DNA of 64,000 nucleotides. It comes from Gymnorhina tibicen (lineage: Eukaryota > Chordata > Aves > Passeriformes > Artamidae). The DNA lies in the NCBI GenBank assembly GCA_013399875.1, contig VXAZ01001045.1, positions 788,661-852,660 on the forward strand, read 5' to 3'. The notes under the pieces are model-generated. The model saw nothing but the letters and a program-made list of their open reading frames with translations. It had not been told where the DNA came from and made no database searches. Shown here in pieces: positions 48,836 through 60,200 of the stretch. The position numbers and the translations under genes are program-made. Numbering within the stretch: position 1 is the first letter of the stretch; each line of letters starts with the position of its first letter.

Positions 48836-51520
48836 AGACTAGAAAAACATCTGGTTTTAGGAGGATTGTGTTCTGCTGGAAAACTTCTATTAGTTCTGTG
48901 AACTGAATTTGTTCTATAGCTAAATATCCAATCCACTTCGTGCCGTGAGGCTAGGAAAATTTCATCAGCAATTAACTGATGTAAGCAATTCTATAGAAAA
49001 TTTTTAAAAATACTGCAGACTAGAATGATTTATAACAAATTATGATAGCATCCTCCTACCTGTTTTGGTGGCAGTGATAAGACTAAAAGTGTGCCATGCA
49101 CATTTTTTGTTTGACTAGGATGGCTAAAATGAAGGAAAAATATCTCTCATGAGAGGCACAGGTAATTTCAGCTCATAAAATCCTCTGTTAAATGGGCTAT
49201 ACATCACACAAGTATAGGCAGGCAATCTCCTTTTAGCCCCTCTCTCTCTCTTCTCTGTTACCTTCCTCTTCCCCTGCCTCTGCCAGGTATAAACATTTAG
49301 GTTTAGCATGTGCTTCAAGTTAAATGCAAGGATTAATGCAAGGTTATTTAAATTCCTAAAAATAGATCAATATGTTTGACAAGATTGAACACTGTGGTTC
49401 ATACGAATTCATCTTTGCAGATAAGAACTCATCAACACATATGTGACTCTAATACTAGTGATTAAATACCATCTTCCTTTCTGGGTTTCATAGCTGAGAT
49501 GTCATTCTTGGTACGGTATTTTTAAGTTCTGTTAGGTTTACATAAAAAGAAATAAGATAAATGCTCTCTTCAAATGTACGGCTATACATCTGAATTAATG
49601 TCACTTGCCTTGATAATCAAAAAAACTTCAACTGTTCTTGCCAAATTGATATTATTTTAATAGTTGAGGTTTGTACCCATAGAAAAAGCAAAAATTTGTT
49701 GTTCTTATTTGTTTTGAACTTTTCTCTTTAAAAGTAAAATATTCAAAGAAATGTCTGATAAAATTTTAGATAATCTATTCAAAACCAGAGTCCAAGAATT
49801 CCAAGTACCTATGATTGTTTGCACTTATGAATTAGACAGAGTCCTTGTTTTTGATAACAGACTCTGACCTAAAAGATACCCAGGGAAAGCACAAGCTGCT
49901 TCAAATGTGAAAAGGGAAAATTAAATTTAAAACAACCCCAGATTTATTTGTCAAAAGGTAAAATTTATTAATTTTATCAAGGATTTTTATGGGGAAGCAC
50001 CACCTAGATCTTTGTTTTACAGTGAATCTTATCCTCAGATTTCTTAGTTTACAGCCAAGCATGCTGACACAGTTATCGCTAGTGATTTGAACAAAAATTA
50101 CTTTTGGTGTTGAAGAGTAAGGCTAATTCACTGGGACTCCTGAAATGCAAAGCCAACCCATTGCATGGACCACGTTTACTGTGTACAGTCAGGACAAATA
50201 ACTAGACTATTTTAAGCTGGGAGAGCTTTTCTGTGATAAAGTAGCTGACATTAATCGTATTATCCCAAGGGAAAGATAGGAAAATGGTATCAATGACTAT
50301 GAGCAAAATGTGCATATGATCAGTGATGGTGTGATTGCTGCAGAGTGGCCAGATGGCAAATCAGACCTCACTGAATCCCCTTTGGTGTCAGGAGCCACCT
50401 TCAGTTCTCAGAACACCTTGCACCAGGAATGCAGAACTCTCTGTGTATTCAAAATTCTTGGAGTAAGAATCATCACCGTTGCAAAGTCTTACCGCTTTCT
50501 AAAGTCCAAAGCAGAGCTGAGAAGTCTCCAATTATTGTTCACTAATGATAGGATAATACTTCCTGCCCCCCCATATTTGCAGGGGTTTTTTTAGGAATGC
50601 ATGTAAAACTAGCTGAGTTATTCAACACCTTTGGTTGTCTGATTGCACAGCTGATTACAGATGTAAACAATCAGCACACGTGAGCTTTGCAGATGGAATT
50701 AATCATAAAACACAAACAAAAAAGTATAACTCTGTGTGATAAGTTAAAAACTTACAAACCAGAGTGCAAACAGCATTTGAAATATTGGAAAAGTATCAGT
50801 GATGCATGTCAGCTTTTTAAAGGAAATTTACTTTAATATTATTATATTATATTTTAAGTAAAAAAGTTTGTAATTATTTTTTGTAAGACTGGTGTCAGGA
50901 ATATTATAACTGTAACTCCACAATTTAATGACCATTGAAAAGAAAATATCAGATCTACTAAAATGTGGTATTTTGCCTATTTAATTTTACAATTACGGCT
51001 GTACATTTTACAAAGAACATTTCTGTTTAAGATTTAAAATTAAGAGAAAATAAATTAAAACAAACCTGTAATAGCAAACAAAAAAATGGATCCTAAATAG
51101 AATGCATGTAAAGCCCTAGCTGTCCATTCTCTCTACAAAGAGAAAAGACCGCTCTTTTATCCCTTTTTCTCTTTATCCCTCTTTCTCTTTTATCCCTTCA
51201 AATAGGGAGCTTAATAACTCAGGATTACTAAGTGTACTCTCTCTGGTCAGCACAGTAAGAAGGTAGCATCTCAGAATTATAAACAAGTATTACAGACTGA
51301 CAAAAAGAATCACTTTTCCTACATAAAGCTAGGGTAAGTGGAAGCAAAGTTTTTGAGCTGTCTTTCTGCACTGTGAATGGGAGTAATGGCTACATCAGGT
51401 CTAGGGTGTATGGAGAAGGGTTAAGATATCCATCAAGTTGATTTTGTTTGGATTGTTGATTCCTCTTCTTTTTCACTTTTATTCCAGTGTAAATGTGACC
51501 AATCACCACGTAAAGTAAAG
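48836..51520. other. Intergenic sequence, no named feature
   Basis: AT-rich, with no exon or element recognised. A pyrimidine-rich patch with repeated TTTATCCCTTT/TCTC words lies at about 51153-51202. The 94-codon frame at 50310-50594 has no domain and no supporting splice or promoter evidence. Confidence 0.4.
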
Positions 51521-51936
51521 ACATAGTGTTGCTGTTGCGTTTCTCTGCGATGGTAAGGCACGCAGCAGCAACAACGCGGTGGCAGTAAAGGAGGCGAGAA
51601 GGCTCTCCTGCATGGAGACTGCAGCAGGTCTTTATTCCATGCTAACTCCCCAAGGCCTGGGACCAGCACACGTGCCAGCCTCCATAGGCAGGGGGCTGGC
51701 ACATGGCTAGAGCCCAGAGAGAGAGAAGCTGGTGGCTGCTGAACCCCAAGGCAAAGAGAGTAAGCCTGGGATTCACAGTCCCTATCTTGGGGAACAGGGG
51801 GGCGGTACAAGGGCGGAGTTAGGATAACAGAGCCAATAGGGAGAACCTGAGGGAGTGGTTTGGACTGGAGATGGGGGAAGGGGAAGCCACATGGAAAGGC
51901 AGGCAGGGATATGAATAGGGATACACCACAACATAG
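51521..51936 (-). mobile_element. Solo LTR, antisense, 404 bases, with 6-base TSD
   Basis: The LTR spans 51527-51930. On the minus strand it begins TGTGGTGTATCCC and ends ACGCAACAGCAACA, giving TG...CA termini. It is flanked by identical ACATAG on both sides (51521-51526 and 51931-51936). A 6-base duplication is typical of the betaretrovirus/ERVK group and of some other avian ERVs. AATAAA is present on the minus strand (TTTATT at 51631-51636), about 100 bases before the 3' end, as expected for the R/U5 boundary. U3 is G+C-rich and contains a CCAAT-like CCTATTGGC. No internal viral sequence was found. The open frames across it (51433-51810, 51782-52069) are incidental. Confidence 0.9.
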
Positions 51937-53729
51937 TAAAATGTAAAATGTAATTGTAACCTTTCAGCTGCTTAGTTAAATTAACAACTCTGTGCCTTTT
52001 CCTGCTAGGCATTGTCTGTGGGTTAATGTGACTGTAGAGCATCAGGAGGCGTCCTAAGAATTCTCCCATCCATGCCCATCATGGAAATGCTGTTTCAACA
52101 CACTGTCCTAAGTCATGGACCCAAAGCTTCCAGGGTAGCAAATAAGCAAGGAAAATATGTGGTTCGTTTTCTGTTTGGGGCATGGCTTCTTTGTGTTTGA
52201 ATGTGGAATAAAATAAAATATAATGAATCCACAACTATTATCACTGGACAAAGTAAAAGGTTTCCTTCAGTATCTCTGTTTCTTCTATTGGGAAACAATA
52301 TAGTCCTTTCATAGTTCACAATAAAAATTTCCATTACAAAAGTTACTCTAAAGGATTTTATACTCTCCCTCTCCCTCTCACTTGGATGTACCATCAGCAT
52401 GTCTATGTAATTTGCATCAAAGAATTATAACAGAAGTGTCAGAGGAGTTCTCTACACCGTCAAGGTTGATTTTCAAAAGTCTTGAAACAGGGAGGACATT
52501 CAGGAAACATCTGGAGCAAAAATTAATGTTGTGCCAACATATAAAAAAGACTAAATAGAATAACGTATTTAGTTGTAACCTTGTCATAATAAAATAAGAC
52601 TTAGAAAAAAAATTGAATTCCTAGTATAGGACTGGGGATAAAATTAGAGGAAACTGAGAAGTTATATTTGCATCCTAACAGAAGTTATAATGGTACAGGG
52701 ATTACAGGGCAAAATACTAATCCCTGGATGGAATATGGTTGGCATGCTCAAAAGCTATTCCACGATGATTCCCCACACACACAGTCTGCATCCATAGCAC
52801 CTGCTAAGGGGGATGGAACAGAGAGGAGAGCAGAGTGGAGACACCGTGGCCAGGCTCTGTTGAAATCCTTGCAGGGAGGGGAACTCAATGGTACTTTGCA
52901 GCTGAGAGACCACACAGCACCTGTCAGCCAGGGCAGAGAGGGGAAGATGTCCTGCTGGTGAGCCTGCAGCTGTGGTGAAATCACTCTCCTCTGATGAGCT
53001 TGGTTCACTATAACCTAATTGTAATATCAAGGCACACCTCCATCCGAAGGTTACCGCCCTCCAGGGTACGACCACCCCCCTCACTGGACATGTGCTCTGT
53101 ATTTTATTGACTATTTCTTTAAGAGCAAGGTGGGAGAATTTTGCACCAATCAGTAACAAAAGTGACTTCAGTGACTTAAGTGCCATCTAAACATAAAGAG
53201 TCTTTTCACACAGAATGAACTGTCCTGGGAAGCCACAGCTTTGAAAACACTTGGGATCATATGAGACGGGTCCTCAGGACATGAGTTTCTGGTGCAGAAG
53301 CAAACATACTGGATTTGAGACAGCAAATCTTGCAGACAGGAGGCAGCTGAAGCTCCGTGCTCCCTATTCCAACCAGCAGTGGGCATGCCCACAGAGCTCA
53401 CATACACACCACATTCTTTGTTCAGTACATTATTGTTCAGTAAACTGCCAGCTGCATAGGTAATGCTGACAGACACACAGAGCCCTCACACAAACGTAGG
53501 CAGTGTCAAAGGACTCATCCTGCCTGTCCCGCTCTGCCTGAGCAGGGTGAAGGTTGGCTACAGAGAATATATAAATACATGTCATCATTGAGGATCTTTC
53601 TCACAGCTGTGCTTAGCCAGGCTGCGCACAAGACTTTTTATCACATACCCAGACAGTTTCCTGAGTCTGGACATGTTAATTTTTGACATGTTAATTTTTG
53701 AGCCAGAACTAGGAACACACCATGGTAGC
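51937..53729. other. Intergenic sequence with a possible old retroviral-type fragment
   Basis: Part of this, roughly 52690-53200, is G+C-richer and reads like the regulatory part of a retroviral element: TATAACCTAATTGTAATATC, CATCCGAAGGTTACCGCCC, CTCTGTATTTTATTGACTAT and GCACCAATCAGTAACAAAAG. I recognise the style but cannot define ends or a family. The rest is AT-rich with nothing recognised, except a perfect 15-base tandem duplication at 53670-53699. Open frames on the minus strand (52755-53186) have no domain. Confidence 0.3.
53670..53699. repeat. Perfect 15-base tandem duplication
   Basis: GACATGTTAATTTTT occurs twice in direct succession with no mismatch, suggesting a recent slippage event or an assembly duplication. 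Confidence 0.92.
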
Positions 53730-53815
53730 AGTCTACAACTTCCTCATGAGGGGAAGCAGAGGAGCACCACTGATCTCTTCTCTCTGGTGACCAGTGACAG
53801 GACTCAAGGTAATGA
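53730..53815 (+). mobile_element. Short CR1 LINE fragment, sense
   Basis: CTACAACTTCCTCATGAGGG + GAAGCAGAGGAGC then CTGATCTCTTCTCTCTGGTG + ACCAGTGACAGGACTCAAGG matches the CR1 3' region in order and wording. Neither flank continues the element. Confidence 0.7.
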
Positions 53816-55397
53816 CCCGTGTCCCCATTTCCAGCAGATGTATCCTTGGTCCCCGGGCTGGAAAGCACTCGCCATGTTAGCTCTCCCAGTGTACAGAAAG
53901 GCACCTGTTCTTGAGGGTCTCCCTTGTGTACTGTTCTTGTATGAGAACCAGTCTTGTGCACCTGTTTAGAGGGATGCCAAGTAGAAGCCGAGAGTAACCT
54001 CTAGCTCTGGTTCTGGTGCCACCTCTGTGAGAAAGGAAATTTTCAGAAGCTCTTCAGTTTAGCAGGGTTTTTGTAATCTAGAAGTCTTAAATTTCAAGCT
54101 AAATAAATTCAAATGAGAAAGTGTGCATGTTTGGAATGAAATCTTGTTGCTAGGACAACTTGTCAATTGATGTAGTGAATTAATTTGTTTTCAAAATGTT
54201 GAAATCAAAACTAGAAGGTTTTTTGGGTTGGTTTTGGGTTGGGGTTTTTTTGTATGGTTGTTGTTGTTGTTTTTAATTAATGCTTAATTCATGGAAGACC
54301 TAATTCAGGGAAATATTTCATTGTCTGTCAAAAAGTAGTTTGGATGTGAAAACTATAGTAATTTTACATTGCTTTATACTTTGTGAAAACAAGCTTTAGG
54401 AGCTGTTAGGTCCTAGCTGAAAAATGCTTCCAATCTTTCCTGCCATTGAAACATTGAGTTGCAGCATCCTTTTACATCGTGTCCTGGTCTGCTAAGTGAA
54501 GGGGTTTTTTCTAGCAAAAAGCAGCCAGACATAATGTTTCATGCATTTTTAGTACCACATGTATAAATCTCAAAAGCAATTCATCATTTTTTAGGAACCA
54601 TAAGATAGCTATCAGGACAACTATCATTCTTTAAGGACTTTAGGGACACATAGCTGTATTGTGAAATTTTCACTATAAACTACAACCTCACTTTTCCAAA
54701 TTTGACCCAGCTTTAAATCTCCTAAGGTAGAAATGTATAATATGTCAAACATACTCTCTTGGGAAATGCCTTGACAATGAATTTTCATAGTTTTGGGTTT
54801 TGTGGGTTTTCTTTGTCTAAATAGGAATTTCAGAAACACCCCTTCTCACAAGGATGCTGAGAACACTGATGGCAACGTAACCCTCACATTTGCCTTCCTA
54901 GAGAAAAACAAGACATTATTTTTTCAGTTCAGAGAAAGAAATAAAAAGGTAAATGAAAGGGTCACCCCCATAGTGATCTCATGCAAGCACTAACATAAAA
55001 GCGCTATGAAAATATTAATCCTTTTGCTGTTGCTTTTAATAGGATACTAACAAAAACTGAAAAGTGTGACCAGAGGGAGGGAAGGCAAGGACTCCAGGGA
55101 TAATTTTCTTATTTTGCTGAAAAGCAAAAATATTCTGAAGCTCTTATTTATTTCTATTACAGTAGATATAATTTAAAAATGCATTACAAGGTCATACCAT
55201 AGTTTTTGAGAAGAGGAAAATATTTTGTCTAGCTCATCCATAATGATATTTAAAATCTTGATGAATGTGGACTTCTGTTTCTCAACATTATCAAATTCAC
55301 GGTATTGTATTCAAATTAGGTTAATATAACATTAAATAATAATTCATAAATTAAATAAATAATTCATAATTCAACATAAGAAATACTATGTATGTAC
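53816..55397. other. Intergenic sequence with a T/G-rich tract
   Basis: A strongly T/G-biased tract (GGTTTTTTGGGTTGGTTTTG and GGGTTGGGGTTTTTTTGTAT) lies at about 54218-54275. AT-rich imperfect repeats of AATAATTCATAA occur near 55333-55372. Otherwise nothing was recognised. Confidence 0.5.
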
Positions 55398-57242
55398 TCG
55401 GGGAAAAAAGTGGAGTTTATGACCTTTAGAAGAAGAGGCAGGCAACTTGGAAGGACTACAAGGGTATCGAGAGGTTATGCAGGGAGAAAATAAAAAGGGC
55501 CCAAGCTGAACTAGAACTTAATATCACTATTGGTATAAAAGGCAATAAAAAACATTTCTATAAATGCATCAGAAAAAAAAAGGAGGGCTAAGGAAAATCT
55601 CCCTCTTTTATTGGATGTGGGGGAAAACATAGTGACAAAGAATAAGGAAAAGGAGGAAAGGCTCTAGTTAATTAATGCTTCTTTGCCTCAATCTTTAACA
55701 GTAAGACCAATTGTTCTTGGCTTACCCTGCCCCTGAGCTGGAAGACATGCATGGGGACCAGCATGAAACCCCCATAATCCAAGAAGTCTATGGGACTGGA
55801 TGTGATACATCCACTCTGAGGTACTGAGGAAGCTGGTGCAAGTGGCACTGAGCCACTTTCCATTATTTACCAGGAGTCCTGCTTGACTGGGGAGGTCTCA
55901 GTTGACTGGAGGTTAAAAAATGTGACACCAGCCTCCAGTAAGGGTTGAAAGGAGGATCCTGGGAAAAAAAGGCCTGACCTTGGTGCCAGGGAAGGTCATG
56001 GAGGAGATTATCTTGAGTGTCGTCACATGGCACGTACAGCACAACCAGGGGATCAGGCCCAGTAAGTACGGGTTTAAGACAAGCAGGTCCTGCTTGAACA
56101 ACCTGATCTTCTTCTACAATAAAATGACTTGCTTAATAGATGAGGGGAAGGCTGTGGATGCTGTCTACATAGACTTTAGTGAAGCATTTTATTCCCACAG
56201 CATTTCGCTGGAGAAGCTGGCAGCCCACAGCTTAGGCAGGCATACTTTTTGCTGAGTAAAGAACTGGCTGGATGTTCAGGCCCAGAGAGTCATGGTGAAG
56301 GTTCTCCAGGGCTCAGTGTTGGGGCCAGTCCTGTCTAACATCTTCATCAATGATCTGGATGAGACACCAAGATGACACCAAGTTGGGCAGGAAGTTTGTT
56401 GATCTGCCAGAGGGCAGGAAAGTGGTATAGAGGGATCTGGACAGGATGAGTCAGTGGGCTAAGGCCAGTTGTGTGAGGTTCAACAAGGCCAAAAGCCAGG
56501 TCCTGCCACTGAGTCACAATAACCCCATGCAGCGCTATAGGCTGGGGGAAGAGTGGCTGGAAAGATGCTCAGTGGAAAAGGACCTGGGGGTGCTATTTGA
56601 CAGTGGCTGAACATGACCCAGCATGTGCCCAGGTGGGCAAGAAGGCCAATGGCATCCTGGTCTGCATCAAATCAGGATGGCCAGCAGGACCAAGGCAGTG
56701 ATCGTCCCCTTGTACTTGGCAATGCTGGAGCCATACCTTGAGTGCTGTGTTCAGTTTTGGGCCCCTCATTACAAGAAAGACATTGAGGCCTGGGACTGCA
56801 TCCAGAAAAGTTCACTGGAGGTGGAGAAGGATCTTGAGCACAAATCTTATAGGGAGTGGCTGAGGAAGCTGGGGTTTTTTTAGCCTGGAGAAAAGAAAGC
56901 TCAGGGGAGGCCTTATTGCTCCCTGCAACTACTTAAGAGGAGGTAATGCTGAAGTGGGGGTCAGTCTCTTGTCCCAGATAATAAGTGATAACACAAGAGG
57001 AAACAACCTCAGTTTGAGCCAGGGGAGCTCTAGATTGTATATTGGGAAAAATTTCTTCACTTTCAGTGAAGGGTTGTCCAGCCCTTCACTGAACAGGCTG
57101 CCCAGGGCAGTGGTGGAATCACCATCCCTGGAGGTATTTCAAAGACATGTGGCACTTAGGGACATGACTTAGTGGTGGACTTGCCATTTCTGGGTTTACT
57201 CAATGATCTTAAGGGTCTTTTCCAACATAAGTGATTCTACGT
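55398..57242 (+). mobile_element. CR1 LINE, longest copy in the window, about 1.85 kb
   Basis: Sense-orientation CR1 covering part of the reverse-transcriptase region through to the 3' end. Early landmarks are AAGTGGAGTTTATGACC and CTTGGAAGGACTACAAGGGT. The reverse-transcriptase region (short frame at 55980-56255) keeps SCLNNLI and the catalytic-site phrase VYIDFSEAF. Later landmarks are CAACAAGGCCAAAAGCCAGG, CTTGTACTTGGCAATGCTGG, GCCTGGAGAAAAGAAAGC and TTTTCCAACATAAGTGATTC. Stops, frameshifts and small deletions (for example near 56360) break the frame, so it is inactive. It inserted independently of the nearby LTRs. Confidence 0.95.
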
Positions 57243-60200
57243 ATACATGCACGCTTTATATACATGAATGTTTTCATAATATAGCTATTTTTGCTTTTTT
57301 TTTAAATTAAAGAGGGGAAAGCAATTATTTGACATTCAAAAGTAAACATTTCATTCCAGATGGTTTTGAGTTCTAAAGACATTGACTTGAAAGAATGGAA
57401 CAAACAGAGAGAAAAACAGATTGCCTAGCTGAATAGCTCTAGACTGCTAGACCAAAATGACCTTTTGATATAAAAGTTGCCTCCCTCTCCACCTCTCCCA
57501 GATTGAAAGATTTTAAGAGAATAACCTCTAGTAACCTCTTTGTGCTACAGTGACATTTCTCTTTTATTCCATCATGCATATATTATGTCCTTCAGTACGT
57601 ACCTGCCTCATGTATTTTAATCTAATAGTGTAGCACAGATTTCCATAGAAAATGTCATCTTCCTCCAAAGGGTTATGGACTCAAAAACGTTCAGCTGAGG
57701 GATCTTTCTCCTCATTTTGATGAAATAGAAAGTATTGGTTTTACTCTCACCAATAGAAGCACAAAATATAACCTTCTCTAGTGGATCTTCTAAGATCTAC
57801 AGTTTTTCAGGTGCTTGCAATTTGCAGCTTTAATATTCATAGGTCCAAACCAGTTACAGGATCCTCATTGCTGGCAGCTCCCTAAGCTGAGAGAGCTGAG
57901 GTCTGAATCTGTGTGTTGGGAATGATGTGACTTAGTTTGCATAGGTGTGAGGACCCAGGCTGTATCTTTGCTCTGTGGGAGCTTTATCACCTCACTGCTC
58001 TGGGCTTACTTTATTTTCAGTGTTATACAAAACATGGCCAAAGACTACTGTGAAATATCTCTCTTTAGAGGCTTTTAATACTCGTAATCACAGTGTTTAC
58101 TTGACGTCAAATCTCTGTACATTTGCCTCTTGTTTGTTATTCCCTTTACCTACAGACATTACTTAGCTTATTCTTTTAGAGGCACCACCTCTAGATTCAC
58201 CCTTCCTGCTGATGGATAACCCAGATTTGCCTAAATCTTCAGTTAAATTTCTACTAGTCAGACAGTGCTTCAGTGATTAAAATAATTATATCATCTTCTG
58301 ATACCACACTTCCTAAGTAAACATACCCTCATTTATTTCAATACTGTTCATTTCTTAAAAGTGAAGAAAGAGAAAAAAAATCAGTGTTACTGCTGATTTA
58401 TGTCACTGAAATAATACAGATTCACAATCAAATATACTTTATTTTAATTATATGAGCTTGAGTTTGTAGTATCATACCCATGAAGCATTTAATTCTTCAG
58501 TGTTTGCTTAGAAAAGAGGCTATAGTGCCAAATTTGGTAGAAGATGCAGACACTGGAAAACAGGATAAAACAGCCCTCTATGAAACTGTTTTAATAATGT
58601 AAAAAAGATAACCAGGGTTTGAAATTTTCTTAGGATAAAAATTTTATTTTAAAATTTATAGTGAAAAAAGGCATGAAAACTTTAAAAAGTAATTTGACTG
58701 GAAAGCTAAAGTAAATTAGTTTTTGGTATGCCCAAGTTTAGAGAAATTAAATCTAAAAGTATTTATAATAGTATGTTGCAGTTGGAAAAGATCTGGGAAA
58801 ATATGTTCTTCAATGCATACAAGGGATAACTTCCATTGGTAGTTCTTGTTGACAGAATGTCATGTTAGTATGATAGATGGAGTCCTTGCTTTTGTAAACA
58901 CACTAGTTACCTTCACTGATAGTCCATAGTTTTCATGGTCCTTTTTTCCTTCATCACTTATCTGGACCTAAAGTCAGGCATTTGATAAATGTGCAGATCT
59001 ATGGACTTGCCCATAATACTGTGTACACTTACCAGTACATTTCAGGCGTTTTGGAAGATGGTAGTTAATGATTCAGCTTGAGAAGACAAGAATCCTTCTC
59101 AACACATAGTTAATTCTTTTTGACCTGAAAGTTAATGTAACTGATTCCTTTAATCTCATGCCTGCTAAAGGCTTTGTACCTGTAAGTTTCCAGGCACTAC
59201 TTAAGCTTTTTTTTGTTGGATGAGGAGTTTAGAACTCACTTGCTCTGATTTTAGAACATGCCATTTCTAATGGAGGTGTTCTAAAGCTAAGCTTTTGGAA
59301 GTATCACTCTTCCATAAAGACAGATGTCCATCCTGTCACTTCTTAGAGAAAGCAAATCATCTCTATCCTTCTCCTTACTTTGCAGGAACAATTGTTTGAG
59401 AAGGCAGTGGAAATCTAAATTATCATACGTCCACTGATGTAGTCTTTTTAACTCAACTGCTCTGTCTTGGCCTGCGTGAGCTGTGTGTGAGATCTGCAAC
59501 TTAGTCATCAAGTGTTTAGCACTAGCGTTATAACCAAGTTGACAAAAAATTCCCATATGTATTAGATTTTTAAGCAATTAGAAGAATTGAAGGAAATGAG
59601 CCAACACACTTTGGAAGTTCACAGCCATATCCTCTTTGTGTGTCTTAGTACTGGGGTTCATTTTACTCTGCAAAATGTGCACAAAACCCCCATTCCATTG
59701 CTAGGAATGAGACAAAGCGCTCTGAGGTGTTGATACAATCTGAGAATGCCATACAGGATGTACAAACTTCTAATTTAAACAGCGCACACTGAGGGAGTCA
59801 GGGTGCACTTATAAATTAGGCTTATAAAGTATTCATCAGATTCCTTTTGTGCATTGAACTGCTGCATATGCATTATACATTTGCTTTCCCTTCCACATCT
59901 CTCTCTCTTGATCCTTCTATATGCAATTCATGCAAACTTAGTCTCAAGTTCAGTTAGAATCACTGGACAGATCTGTATATTATAAGAAATCTACAAACTG
60001 TATTTCCCTGCATGATTGTTATTTCAGTGTATATCTGTGACTCTAAGGTCCAAAAATATAATTGTTTACAAACTTCATACATCCACTGTGGCACTGTTTT
60101 AATTTACACAGGCTGAGCATAATAGACTCTCGTGAGTCTACCTCACAAAGATCCGTGCAGACAAAGTAAAAGGATGAAAAGGTTACAAATTTTTCAAATT

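Noticed and set aside
54218..54275. Interstitial telomere repeat
   Set aside because: The tract is T/G-rich but lacks a TTAGGG array; it is low-complexity sequence.
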